Assembly (NCBI GenBank): GCA_021802795.1
Contig: JAJZRH010000032.1
Span: forward strand, 1-6,448
Direction: 5' to 3'
Origin: a bacterium
GTDB lineage: Bacteria; Patescibacteriota; Minisyncoccia; Phycocordibacterales; Phycocordibacteraceae
Length of the DNA stretch: 6,448 nt
How positions within the stretch are numbered: position 1 is the stretch's first letter; the number at the start of each line of letters is the position of its first letter. This document shows, in pieces, positions 1-6,128 of this stretch. A program made the position numbers and the translations under genes. The notes below the pieces were generated by a model. It was not told where the DNA came from. It made no database searches and was given only the letters and a program-made list of their open reading frames with translations.

Positions 1-843
1 TTCCGATCTGGCGGCCATCGCCGCGTTCATGGCGACGCGCGCGGCGGAGACATCGGTCCGGTACTTATCAATGGTCGCCTGCGGCAAACCGGCGTTCGCC
101 GTGAGATTGCTCACCACCGGCGACAGCGTGTTGAGGAATAGTGAAATGAGCGTCATGTTCTGTTCGGCGGTTTGCACGGGACCGGTCGGGTCGCTCGAAG
201 TCGCAAGCGTCGAAAGCGATACATTCCAGTCCGACAGCATCGTCTCCAGCGCGCCGCGCTGGAAGTTGAGGTCGCTCTTCACGCTCTCACCGGCGGCGAT
301 ATTGAGCGAGGGAGCGGCACTGTGCGGATTGTCGAAAAGCTGGTCGGTCTTCGTGCGGACCGCGTCATCCGATTTGGCGTATGCGTCCCGCAATTTGTCA
401 TAAATGTTCGCTTTTGCTTCCTCCTCTCCGACCCGGGCGGCGGCAAGCTGGGATTCCGACACTGTGACGTCTTCGGTCGTCGCTCCTGACAAAAGCTTGG
501 CAAGGTCTGCTTTGCGCTGAACCACTACCGCCGAGAGCTCTTTTGCCTGGATGTTAAGATCCGCCGTGCTCAGTTTCATCAGGCGCTGGCCGCCGAGCAC
601 CGCGTCTCCGTCGTGCACATACACCGCCTCGACCGTTCCCGAGAACGGGAACTCCAGCTCAAACTCTTTCTGCGCTACCACTTCGCTCCTGACCTTTATC
701 GCTTCCTGAATATCACCGCGGTCTACTTGGAAATATAAAAACGCCTGCTCCGCGGTTTTGAAATACCGCTGGTATATGAAAAGAGATGTGACCGCGACGC
801 CCGCTACAACAACCGCGATGACGTAATAGGAGATTTTTCGCAT
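1..843 (-). CDS. HlyD/RND-type periplasmic adaptor (membrane fusion) protein, C-terminus cut by window edge
   Basis: The frame stays open for 281 codons from ATG at 843 to the left edge. Residues 5-24 form one N-terminal transmembrane helix (YYVIAVVVAGVAV...), so the protein is anchored inside-out with its body outside the membrane. Residues 58-92 hold a lipoyl-like half motif (FPFSGTVEAVYVHDGDAV, then LMKLS), the hallmark of the barrel-sandwich hybrid in membrane fusion proteins. Alanine-, glutamate- and lysine-rich helical sequence follows (about 95-165 and on), fitting the coiled-coil hairpin. The second lipoyl half and beta-barrel should lie outside the window. Family members link an inner-membrane ABC (MacB-type) or RND pump to export; a pump gene probably lies beyond the left edge. 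A TACAAT box 13 nt upstream is the likely -10, and AAAGAG may be a weak ribosome site. The substrate cannot be inferred. The adaptor family call is confident; the exact subfamily is not. Confidence 0.85.
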   Translation of the reverse strand, partial: MRKISYYVIAVVVAGVAVTSLFIYQRYFKTAEQAFLYFQVDRGDIQEAIKVRSEVVAQKEFELEFPFSGTVEAVYVHDGDAVLGGQRLMKLSTADLNIQAKELSAVVVQRKADLAKLLSGATTEDVTVSESQLAAARVGEEEAKANIYDKLRDAYAKSDDAVRTKTDQLFDNPHSAAPSLNIAAGESVKSDLNFQRGALETMLSDWNVSLSTLATSSDPTGPVQTAEQNMTLISLFLNTLSPVVSNLTANAGLPQATIDKYRTDVSAARVAMNAAMAARSE

Positions 844-856
844 ACGCGCTCTTTTT

Positions 857-862
857 ATTGTA
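857..862 (-). promoter_or_regulatory. Possible -10 box of the adaptor gene
   Basis: On the minus strand TACAAT lies 13 nt before the ATG at 843 (TACAATaaaaagagcgcgtATG). It matches TATAAT at five of six positions. No convincing -35 is visible at 16-18 bp spacing. It is also possible that the adaptor is read through from the small gene ending at 918, 74 nt upstream. Confidence 0.4.
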
Positions 863-917
863 CCGCCGTTGCGGGAACGAAAGCGCGCCTATAACCCGCT
901 TAGGGGATATCCTCAAG

Positions 918-1046
918 CTAGCGAGCGGCGGGCGGCGGGCTTGTCGCCTGCGGCGCCGGCGCTCTTGCAGTGCGCGCGTTCACCGCCCACAGGCCGCCGA
1001 TAAGGACGAGCGCCAGCACGACTAGAATTGCCGCATATTCTCTCAT
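918..1046 (-). CDS. Small single-helix membrane protein, 42 aa, function unknown
   Basis: ATG at 1046 opens a 42-codon frame ending in TAG at 918. Residues 1-4 (MREY) are followed by a strongly hydrophobic helix at about 5-22 (AAILVVLALVLIGGLWAV). The rest is a short tail rich in Ala, Pro and Arg, ending PPPAAR. This is the layout of a single-pass micro-protein or an uncleaved signal anchor. A TATGCT box, preceded by TGC as in an extended -10, ends 6 nt before the ATG, which supports both the start and a leaderless mRNA. No Shine-Dalgarno is visible. It lies between a 50-aa basic protein and the adaptor gene, all on the same strand. I do not recognise a family. Its reality rests on the promoter placement and helix pattern. 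Confidence 0.55.
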   Translation of the reverse strand: MREYAAILVVLALVLIGGLWAVNARTARAPAPQATSPPPAAR

Positions 1047-1052
1047 ACGGGA

Positions 1053-1058
1053 AGCATA
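1053..1058 (-). promoter_or_regulatory. Extended -10 promoter of the 42-aa gene
   Basis: The minus strand reads TGCTATGCTtcccgtATG. TATGCT (5/6 to consensus) carries the TGN extension and ends 6 nt before the start codon at 1046. Transcription would begin at or within a base or two of the ATG. It lies in the 17-nt gap after the 50-aa gene. No -35 is apparent, as expected for an extended -10. Confidence 0.5.
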
Positions 1059-1063
1059 GCAGG

Positions 1064-1216
1064 TTATCGCGTCGCCCGATGTTTGAAGAATTCAACCTGC
1101 CGGAGCCGCTTCTTCGCTTCGGCGAGCGTTTTATATGTGCCAAACTTGCGTGGTTTGCCGAGCTTCGTCTTCGTCTCGCCCACCACGACGTACTTCCCTC
1201 CCGTCTTCTTGATCAT
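1064..1216 (-). CDS. Small basic protein, 50 aa, conserved-hypothetical type
   Basis: ATG at 1216 opens 50 codons ending in TAA at 1064. The protein begins MIKKTGGKYVVVGETKTKLG, continues with KPRKFGTYKTLAEAKKRLRQ and ends VEFFKHRATR. The pattern is a beta-hairpin (Lys-Tyr-Val-Val ... Gly-Lys ... Lys-Phe-Gly-Thr-Tyr) followed by an amphipathic basic helix (LAEAKKRLRQVEFFK). From memory, short proteins of this form (GKYxVxSxxTGKxLGxYxTxxxAxKRLxQVEYFK) recur as hypothetical genes in CPR and phage genomes. The basic charge could suit nucleic-acid binding, but no function is established. A TATACT box 7 nt upstream fixes the start and implies a leaderless mRNA. The mRNA may continue into the 42-aa gene 17 nt downstream. 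Confidence 0.75.
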   Translation of the reverse strand: MIKKTGGKYVVVGETKTKLGKPRKFGTYKTLAEAKKRLRQVEFFKHRATR

Positions 1217-1223
1217 GCGTATA

Positions 1224-1229
1224 AGTATA
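1224..1229 (-). promoter_or_regulatory. -10 promoter of the 50-aa gene, leaderless layout
   Basis: The minus strand reads TATACTtatacgcATG: a 5/6 consensus -10 box followed by 7 nt and the start codon at 1216. No good -35 is seen. A short dyad GGCAgtaatTGCC (1232-1244) lies directly upstream, between the expected -35 and -10, and could be an operator, though arms of 4 bp are short. Confidence 0.5.
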
Positions 1230-1275
1230 GAGGCAATTACTGCCGGGAAATCGCCAGCGCACGGCTGCCGTGAAT

Positions 1276-1316
1276 AAAAAAGAAAGCCTACTCCCGATTC
1301 ATCGGTTTCGGCTTTC
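1276..1316 (-). terminator. Rho-independent terminator of the aldose epimerase gene
   Basis: The minus strand reads GAAAGCC (1316-1310), an inner CCGATGAATCGG hairpin (1305-1294), then GGCTTTC (1288-1282), followed at once by six T (1281-1276). The 7-bp outer stem plus an inner stem with a T-tract is a classic intrinsic terminator. It begins 28 nt after the epimerase stop at 1345 and insulates the small genes to its left. Confidence 0.8.
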
Positions 1317-1344
1317 GGTCATCGGTCCGGCACTGCGCATGCCG

Positions 1345-2085
1345 TCAACCGAGCGGCAGCGTGAATGCACAGGCCATTTTGAACCACCGGTCAGTGAGGC
1401 GCAGGCACCCCGGATCCCCATACAGCCTCGAGTTTCCGAAGACGGGTTCGACGCAGAGATACCTTCGGGAATCGCGCCAGTAATACACTTTCTTCGAGCG
1501 CGCCGTATTCCATGCGCCGCCGAGCATCAGCTGTATCGTGCCGATGCCCGGCACGACGACATCCGCTCCTTGCCCGACGTTCGCGCTCTGCGGCCCGTGC
1601 TTCCGCTGGTAAAAGCGGTAGGTACGCCCCTTCCATGCGCCGGCCTGAGCGTTCCCGGTCGGCGTCCTGAAGTACGGATGGAATCCGGGATTGATGAATA
1701 CGTCCCTTGCTGCGGGTTTGATGAGTCGCGCCGAGAGGACATAGGCGAATCCCGTCCTCGCCGGTTCAATGGCGATCCGCACCTCGCACTCTTCGTCATA
1801 GGAGGGACCAAGCAGGTCGGTGCCCTTGAATCTGACGCCGTTCTCCGTGACTTCCTCGGCCTTGCGGTCGCGGAGCACTCCGTGTTGCGGGAGTCCGAAC
1901 TTCGGATCGACGGTGCCGAAGTTCGGGAAGCAGACATGCATTCCGCCGCGGAACTTCAGTTCACCCTCCCGTCTGACCATCTGGCGGGGGTAGAAGATAT
2001 CGTTATCGCGGTATTTCCAGCGGATTATCGTTCCGCCGATTTCCGAGAAAATGATGCTTTGTTCCCCATCTCTAATTTCGGGCAT
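1345..2085 (-). CDS. Aldose 1-epimerase / hexose-6-phosphate mutarotase-like protein
   Basis: This 246-aa protein belongs to the galactose-mutarotase fold family, which interconverts the alpha and beta anomers of sugars or sugar phosphates in the cytoplasm. Visible family marks are GGMHVCFPNFG at 48-57 and LPQHGVLRD at 65-73 (first active-site His68). NPGFHPYF at 132-139 carries the catalytic-base partner His136, and LCVEPVFG at 210-217 carries the catalytic Glu213. The GGxPVCFPxFG ... PQHGxxR pattern resembles the hexose-6-phosphate mutarotase branch more than classical GalM, but the 246-aa length is compact for either. No signal peptide is seen. The start at 2085 is chosen over an in-frame ATG at 2244 because AAGGAGG lies 4 nt before it and the likely promoter (2150-2178) lies inside the longer frame. 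It is divergent from the FAD oxidase gene and ends in a strong terminator, so it is monocistronic. Confidence 0.85.
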   Translation of the reverse strand: MPEIRDGEQSIIFSEIGGTIIRWKYRDNDIFYPRQMVRREGELKFRGGMHVCFPNFGTVDPKFGLPQHGVLRDRKAEEVTENGVRFKGTDLLGPSYDEECEVRIAIEPARTGFAYVLSARLIKPAARDVFINPGFHPYFRTPTGNAQAGAWKGRTYRFYQRKHGPQSANVGQGADVVVPGIGTIQLMLGGAWNTARSKKVYYWRDSRRYLCVEPVFGNSRLYGDPGCLRLTDRWFKMACAFTLPLG

Positions 2086-2089
2086 AGTG

Positions 2090-2098
2090 CCTCCTTCT
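2090..2098 (-). promoter_or_regulatory. Strong Shine-Dalgarno deciding the epimerase start
   Basis: The minus strand reads AGAAGGAGG-CACT-ATG, a near-perfect anti-16S match 4 nt before the start codon. It is the only strong ribosome site in the window and supports the 246-aa rather than the 299-aa reading. Confidence 0.8.
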
Positions 2099-2149
2099 GT
2101 CGGTTTTGGTTCGTTGTGACGGACAAATAATTCTGCCGCCTCTGCCTTG

Positions 2150-2178
2150 TATATACAATAAAATAGGACACCGGTCAA
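2150..2178 (-). promoter_or_regulatory. Sigma70-like promoter of the aldose epimerase gene
   Basis: On the minus strand a -35 TTGACC (2178-2173, 5/6) is followed by a 17-bp spacer and a -10 TATATA (2155-2150, 5/6). Transcription would start near 2143, giving a leader of about 58 nt before the ATG. Unlike its neighbours, this gene therefore has both a conventional leader and a Shine-Dalgarno. Confidence 0.65.
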
Positions 2179-2230
2179 ATACGCTCGTCCCCCGCCCGGA
2201 CGGACGGCGGATCGCCGGAGAAGAGGGATG

Positions 2231-2236
2231 TATACT
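2231..2236 (+). promoter_or_regulatory. -10 promoter of the FAD oxidase / DoxX-like unit
   Basis: The sequence TATACTacaaacatATG places a 5/6 -10 box 8 nt before the start codon at 2245, so the mRNA would begin within about two bases of the ATG. No Shine-Dalgarno precedes the ATG and no clear -35 is visible. The segment 2180-2220 between the two divergent promoters is GC-rich with repeated CGGACGG, and I see no defined operator in it. Confidence 0.55.
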
Positions 2237-2244
2237 ACAAACAT

Positions 2245-3972
2245 ATGACCACTGAAGAACTCAAGAACGCGCTTGCGGGCGCGGTGCGCGGAGAAGTGTC
2301 GGACGACGCGGAGACGCTTAAGAAGTTGAGTCGGGACACATCGCTCTTCACGCGCATGCCGGAGCTCGTCGTGTATCCGGAAGATGCGGCGGACGTGAGC
2401 GCCATCGTGAAGGAAGTGGCCCGCGCCCGCGCCTCCGGCGCGGAAATTTCCTTGGCGGCGCGCTCAGCCGGCACCGATATGTCCGGCGGCCCCTTGACCA
2501 CCGGCGTCGTGGTCTCGTTCACCAAACATATGAACCACGTCCTTGAGGTCGTCTCTCACGTGGAGGCCGGGCTCCCAAGCGGCTATACGCCCGACCTAGC
2601 GACCGAACAGCCGCGCGACGGCTACGCAGTGACGGAACCGGGCGTTTACTATCGCGATTTTGAAAAGGCGACCTTGGAAAAAGGCTTGATGATGCCCTCC
2701 TACCCAGCCAGCCGCGAAATAGCCGCCATGGGCGGCATCGTGGCGAACAATTCCGGCGGCGAACGCACGCTCAAATACGGCAAAACGGAAAAATACGTGG
2801 AAGAGCTCGATGTCGTCCTCTCCGACGGCTCGCAGACCACTTTTAAAGCGCTGACGCGCGATGAGGTCGAGGGCAAGAAACAGCTCCAAACGCTCGAGGG
2901 CGCCATTTACCGCGAGATGGACGCGCTCATCAGTGAGAACGCCGCACTCATTGAGGCGCACCGGCCGAAAGTCTCCAAGAACTCCGCCGGCTACGCGCTC
3001 TGGAGCATACGGAACGCGGCGACGGGCGGCCTCAATCTTGCTAAGCTCATCTGCGGCTCGCAGGGCACGCTCGCGCTCTGGACGAAAGCGAAGCTCGCGC
3101 TCGTACAACCCAAAGGGCACCGAGCCATGCTCGTCATTTTCCTTTCCAATCTGGATATCCTGCCGGAGATAGTGAACCGCGTCCTGCCCCAGCACCCGGA
3201 ATCGTTCGAGAGCTACGACGACCACACCTTCACGCTGGCCGTAAAGTTCCTCCCGCAAATGCTTTCCCAAATGGGACTCGTGAAGGCGGCTCGGCTTGGC
3301 ATTGACTTCATCCCCGAGGCGGCAATGGTGGCCACCGGCGGCGTGCCGAAACTCATCCTGATGGCGGAATTCGCTGAAGACACCATTGAGGAAGCCGATC
3401 GCCGCGCAAAAGTCGCGCAGGAAGCGCTCGTCGGACTCGACGTGCAGACCAAGATAGAGAAGGATGAGAAAGAATCGGAGAAGTACTGGATAGTCCGCCG
3501 CGAGAGCTTCAACTTGCTCCGCAAGAACCTTCACGGGCTCGTCTCCTCGCCGTTCATCGATGACTTCGTCGTGCCGCCCTCAAGCTACCCGACTTTCCTG
3601 CCCAAATTGAACGCTCTTCTCGACGAATACAAATCCAATATGATCTACACGGTCGCGGGACACATCGGCGACGGGAACATCCACATCATCCCCTTGATGG
3701 ACCTCACGAAAGAAGAGAATCGCGCCGTCATCCTGGAACTCGCGCCCAAGGTATACAAAATGGTGATTGAAGCGGGCGGCACCACGACCGGCGAACATAA
3801 TGACGGCATCGTGCGCACGCCGTATTTGCCGATGCTGTTCGGCCCCGAGATGATCGCGCTCTTTGAACGGACGAAGAAAGTCTTTGATCCGCAAAACATC
3901 CTCAACCCCGGCAAAAAGGTCGGCGGCACCTTTGACGACATCAAACGCGACCTCATCCATCCGACCGCGTAG
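2245..3972 (+). CDS. FAD-linked oxidase, D-lactate/glycolate dehydrogenase type (GlcD/DLD-like)
   Basis: This 575-aa protein is a flavoenzyme of the vanillyl-alcohol-oxidase/PCMH superfamily, whose GlcD/D-LDH members oxidise 2-hydroxy acids and pass electrons to the membrane or a carrier. The N-terminal FAD domain (about 38-290) shows the FAD loop ARSAGTDMSGG at 72-82, AAMGGIVANNSGG at 160-172, KNSAGYAL at 245-252 and LICGSQGTLAL at 268-278. The C-terminal cap (about 295-558) shows WIVRRESF at 415-422, the metal-type GHIGDGNIH at 472-480, GEHNDGI at 516-522 and FDPQNILNPGKK at 547-558. No signal peptide, transmembrane helix or cysteine-rich Fe-S domain is present, so the electron acceptor must be another protein. 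The DoxX-like membrane gene starts 4 nt after the stop and is the natural candidate partner. The family is certain; the substrate (lactate, glycolate, 2-hydroxyglutarate or other) is not readable from sequence. Confidence 0.92.
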   Translation: MTTEELKNALAGAVRGEVSDDAETLKKLSRDTSLFTRMPELVVYPEDAADVSAIVKEVARARASGAEISLAARSAGTDMSGGPLTTGVVVSFTKHMNHVLEVVSHVEAGLPSGYTPDLATEQPRDGYAVTEPGVYYRDFEKATLEKGLMMPSYPASREIAAMGGIVANNSGGERTLKYGKTEKYVEELDVVLSDGSQTTFKALTRDEVEGKKQLQTLEGAIYREMDALISENAALIEAHRPKVSKNSAGYALWSIRNAATGGLNLAKLICGSQGTLALWTKAKLALVQPKGHRAMLVIFLSNLDILPEIVNRVLPQHPESFESYDDHTFTLAVKFLPQMLSQMGLVKAARLGIDFIPEAAMVATGGVPKLILMAEFAEDTIEEADRRAKVAQEALVGLDVQTKIEKDEKESEKYWIVRRESFNLLRKNLHGLVSSPFIDDFVVPPSSYPTFLPKLNALLDEYKSNMIYTVAGHIGDGNIHIIPLMDLTKEENRAVILELAPKVYKMVIEAGGTTTGEHNDGIVRTPYLPMLFGPEMIALFERTKKVFDPQNILNPGKKVGGTFDDIKRDLIHPTA

Positions 3973-3976
3973 CCTT

Positions 3977-5011
3977 ATGCGCTTCTCATTCACTCGCATT
4001 CTCGCGCCGCTTGCCGCTCTCGCGGCGCCTGCGCTCGCCTCGGCGCACGAAGTGTACGTACTGCCGGCCTCCACGACCCAACAAGCACTCGCTATGCCGG
4101 CATTCTCCGAGTGGCAGGTCATCTTCCAGAACCTGGACCAGTTCGTGCTCTGGGGATTCATCGCCGCGCTTATCATATTCGTGGTCTTTTTTGTCTCCAT
4201 CTCGCGCGCGCTTGAGCGCGTCATGGATCCCCTCCTCGCCAAGCTCCCGCCTTACGCGCCGCTTGTCGGCCGCATCACCATCGGGCTCTCCTTCCTTGCC
4301 GCCGCGTACTACCAAGCGCTGTTCGGGCCGGAACTCCCGCTTGCGGCAACCTTTGGCGGCTACAGTGGCCCGGTAACCGCGCTCCTCGTCGTCATCGGAA
4401 CGATGTTCATCATTGGCTTCTATGTGCGCGTTGCCGCACTCGCCGCGCTCGCGCTGTTCGGCATTGAGATAGCGGCGCACGGCGTGTATATGCTGACCTA
4501 TGCAAACTACATGGGCGAACTCATCCTCACGCTCATCCTCGGCGCGCATATACTCGCCTTCCATCCCAAACAAGACGATTCCGCGCGGCTCCTCCGCATC
4601 AAGCAAAAGCTCGCGCCGTATTCGTTCTTCATCCTCCGCGTCGCATTCGGCATCTCGCTCCTCTACGCGTCCGTGTACGCGAAGATCATCCATAACGATC
4701 TGGCGCTCTCTGTCGCCGCCGCATATCCGGCCGTCGTACACTTCTTCGGCTTTGAACCGCACTTCCTGGTGCTCGGCGCCGCCATCATTGAGATACTCAT
4801 CGCCACGTTCTTCATCCTCGGCATTGAGATACGCTTCACGTCGCTCTTCCTCCTGTTCTGGCTCTCGCTCTCGCTCTGGTACTTCGGCGAAGTGGTGTGG
4901 CCGCACCTCATCCTCATCGGCCTCCCTATCTCCTTCATCTTCTACGGGTACGATGCGTACACGCTCGAGGGGCGCCTCTTCAAGCGGGACGGGCGCGAAC
5001 CGGTGCTCTAG
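3977..5011 (+). CDS. Polytopic membrane protein with signal peptide and two DoxX-like halves
   Basis: This 344-aa protein starts with a cleavable-looking signal peptide (MRFSFTRILA..., hydrophobic core about 8-20, ALASA then HE, cleavage near 23). A short extracytoplasmic stretch follows, then about nine predicted helices: 56-76, 96-116, 131-150, 151-172, 179-196, 214-236, 260-282, 285-301 and 307-325. Residues 98-116 (GRITIGLSFLAAAYYQALF) and 220-238 (LRVAFGISLLYASVYAKII) both match the DoxX-type first helix (R...G...), and each is followed by a G-x3-R helix pair (G147/R151 and G282/R286), indicating an internal duplication. Known DoxX/DoxD relatives act beside quinone-linked oxidoreductases. 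The start at 3977 leaves 4 nt after the FAD oxidase stop, so translational coupling is likely; an upstream in-frame ATG at 3863 would lie inside the oxidase gene and hide the signal peptide. The DoxX relationship is an inference from pattern; the role is unknown. Confidence 0.8.
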   Translation: MRFSFTRILAPLAALAAPALASAHEVYVLPASTTQQALAMPAFSEWQVIFQNLDQFVLWGFIAALIIFVVFFVSISRALERVMDPLLAKLPPYAPLVGRITIGLSFLAAAYYQALFGPELPLAATFGGYSGPVTALLVVIGTMFIIGFYVRVAALAALALFGIEIAAHGVYMLTYANYMGELILTLILGAHILAFHPKQDDSARLLRIKQKLAPYSFFILRVAFGISLLYASVYAKIIHNDLALSVAAAYPAVVHFFGFEPHFLVLGAAIIEILIATFFILGIEIRFTSLFLLFWLSLSLWYFGEVVWPHLILIGLPISFIFYGYDAYTLEGRLFKRDGREPVL

Positions 5012-5027
5012 CCGCCCGCGCGGCTAG
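5008..5027. terminator. Hairpin shared by two convergent genes, covering both stop codons
   Basis: CTAGCCGC (5008-5015) pairs perfectly with GCGGCTAG (5020-5027) around a CCGC loop. The plus-strand TAG (5009-5011) and the minus-strand TAG (5026-5024) sit in opposite arms. It lacks a T-tract on either side, so strong intrinsic termination is uncertain; it may act as a bidirectional roadblock or 3' end stabiliser. Confidence 0.45.
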
Positions 5028-6043
5028 CGGTAATCGGCGTTGACCGCAGTATAGGTCGCGCGCGAGACCTGTGCGATGAAATTCGCAAGCTGGAGCGGAT
5101 CCTTTCCTTCGGTCATAACGCATATCAGGTACGGGCGCTCCGGGTGGTAGACGATGCCGCAGTCGGAGAGTTCCACGCCGTTCGCGACGCCTCCCGTGCC
5201 GATGACGTGTTCCCCGTACTTATGCGCCACACGCACCGAGTCGGGAACGCCGGCGACCAAACCGCTCGTAAAGGTCGCGTCATTGAGCAGTTGCATCAAT
5301 TCGTTCGAGTTCTGCCACGAAAGGTCGTACGTCCCGTAGTAGATGATGCGCAGGAAACGCGAATAGTCCTGCGGCGAGATGGTGTACCCCGCCGAGTTGG
5401 TATCGTTCGGCTTTGGTATGGAAAGGTCGATGTACACCTTGTCTATGACGGATTGGTCAATGGAGGACAGCAGGAGGTCTTTTGCGGCATTGTCGGAATT
5501 GGAAAGCATCTCCTTGAGCAAAAACGGCACCGAATACGACTGCCCCACCGAAAGCGCGATCTTCGGAGCGAAAGGAAAAGCCGCATTGACGTTCGCGAGG
5601 TCTTGGGTGTAAACCAGCCGTCGAGAGAGGAAACCGGGCGTCGCTTCCTCCTGTTTGTACGCCGCCACGGCGACGACGATCTTCAGCATGCTCGCCGGGT
5701 CGTACTGGTCTTCTTCATTGATGCCGGTCCACGCTCCGGAGGTCAGGTCCCTGAAATAATAGGCGTAACGCGTGAGCGAGCCGGCGGGCATCGCCGACGC
5801 AGTGCGCGCGACGCTTGTGTGGAGCGAAGCGAGTTTGGCCTGCCCGTACGACTTCGGCGTGGTCACGCCGATGAGCGGCTTAATGAAAACGTACGGGGTA
5901 TCCGAATCAAGTGCGAGAGAGAAACCGGGAGAACCCATTGCTTGCGATGAAAAGAAGCCGACGGCAAAACCGGCGACGAGGATGACGCCCGCCGCGCTAG
6001 CGGCGCCGACAGGCGTCCTGAAAAAATTGATGATGCGCGCCAT
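5024..6043 (-). CDS. Membrane-anchored serine hydrolase, class A beta-lactamase fold
   Basis: This 339-aa protein has a transmembrane anchor at about 13-32 (GAASAAGVILVAGFAVGFF) and an extracytoplasmic catalytic domain from about 85. The beta-lactamase/penicillin-binding triad of motifs is present and well spaced: SMLK at 118-121 (nucleophile Ser118, Lys121), SDN at 183-185 and KYG at 275-277 in place of KTG. ISPQDYSRFL (222-231) and CGIVYHPERPYLICVMTEG (295-313) match the C-terminal half of the family (Beta-lactamase2). No Glu-x-x-Leu-Asn omega-loop motif is seen between SDN and ISPQD, so the deacylating Glu166 equivalent seems missing. A peptidoglycan-directed or other esterase/peptidase role is more likely than antibiotic resistance. 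TATGCT lies 9 nt upstream and AGGA 3 nt upstream of the start. It is convergent with the DoxX-like gene. Confidence 0.88.
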   Translation of the reverse strand: MARIINFFRTPVGAASAAGVILVAGFAVGFFSSQAMGSPGFSLALDSDTPYVFIKPLIGVTTPKSYGQAKLASLHTSVARTASAMPAGSLTRYAYYFRDLTSGAWTGINEEDQYDPASMLKIVVAVAAYKQEEATPGFLSRRLVYTQDLANVNAAFPFAPKIALSVGQSYSVPFLLKEMLSNSDNAAKDLLLSSIDQSVIDKVYIDLSIPKPNDTNSAGYTISPQDYSRFLRIIYYGTYDLSWQNSNELMQLLNDATFTSGLVAGVPDSVRVAHKYGEHVIGTGGVANGVELSDCGIVYHPERPYLICVMTEGKDPLQLANFIAQVSRATYTAVNADYR

Positions 6044-6052
6044 GTGTCCTAG

Positions 6053-6058
6053 AGCATA
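6053..6058 (-). promoter_or_regulatory. -10 promoter of the serine hydrolase
   Basis: The minus strand reads TATGCTctaggacacATG, with the box ending 9 nt before the start at 6043. The same hexamer precedes the 42-aa gene. AGGA (6050-6047) sits between box and ATG, so a very short leader with a minimal ribosome site is possible. A weak -35 TTTGCT lies at 6081-6076 (17-bp spacing), overlapping the T-tract of the upstream terminator. Confidence 0.45.
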
Positions 6059-6078
6059 CCGCAGAGCGGGCCGGGAGC

Positions 6079-6112
6079 AAAAAATCCCGCGGCGTTGCCG
6101 TCCGCGGGATTT
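6079..6112 (-). terminator. Strong intrinsic terminator, minus-strand reading
   Basis: AAATCCCGCGG (6082-6092) and CCGCGGGATTT (6102-6112) form a perfect 11-bp stem with a 9-nt loop. On the minus strand the stem runs into six T (6084-6079), ideal for ending transcripts that come from the right-edge minus gene. On the plus strand only TTTCT follows, so it would be weaker in that direction. Confidence 0.75.
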
Positions 6113-6116
6113 CTGG

Positions 6117-6122
6117 TATCTT
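6117..6122 (+). promoter_or_regulatory. Possible -10 of the micro-protein gene (ancestral promoter)
   Basis: TATCTTcacggtATG places a -10-like box 6 nt before the ATG at 6129, the same geometry as several other genes here. TTGCCG (6095-6100), 16 bp upstream inside the terminator loop, could be the -35. The ATG now opens the element-derived frame; before the insertion it would have been the start of the 31-aa gene. Confidence 0.35.
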
Positions 6123-6128
6123 CACGGT

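Noticed and set aside
1270..2130. Long plus-strand open frame of 286 codons opposite the epimerase gene
   Set aside because: It is antisense to a protein with clear mutarotase motifs, starts inside the terminator region, and its translation is low-complexity Arg/Pro-rich shadow sequence.
2086..2244. N-terminal extension of the epimerase to an in-frame ATG at 2244
   Set aside because: The extra 53 residues are not family-like, the promoter lies inside them, and a strong Shine-Dalgarno marks the start at 2085.
2596..3534. Minus-strand 312-codon frame within the FAD oxidase gene
   Set aside because: It is the reverse frame of a conserved flavoenzyme and shows no family motif, promoter or ribosome site.
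3863..3976. Upstream start for the DoxX-like protein inside the oxidase gene
   Set aside because: It would bury the signal peptide behind 38 polar residues coded in another frame of the oxidase gene.
3986..4906. Minus-strand 306-codon frame within the DoxX-like gene
   Set aside because: Its translation is extremely charged (Glu/Arg repeats), the typical complement of leucine/isoleucine-rich membrane helices.
5144..5950. Plus-strand 268-codon frame within the serine hydrolase gene
   Set aside because: It is antisense to the SMLK/SDN/KYG protein, Arg/Val-rich and without motifs.
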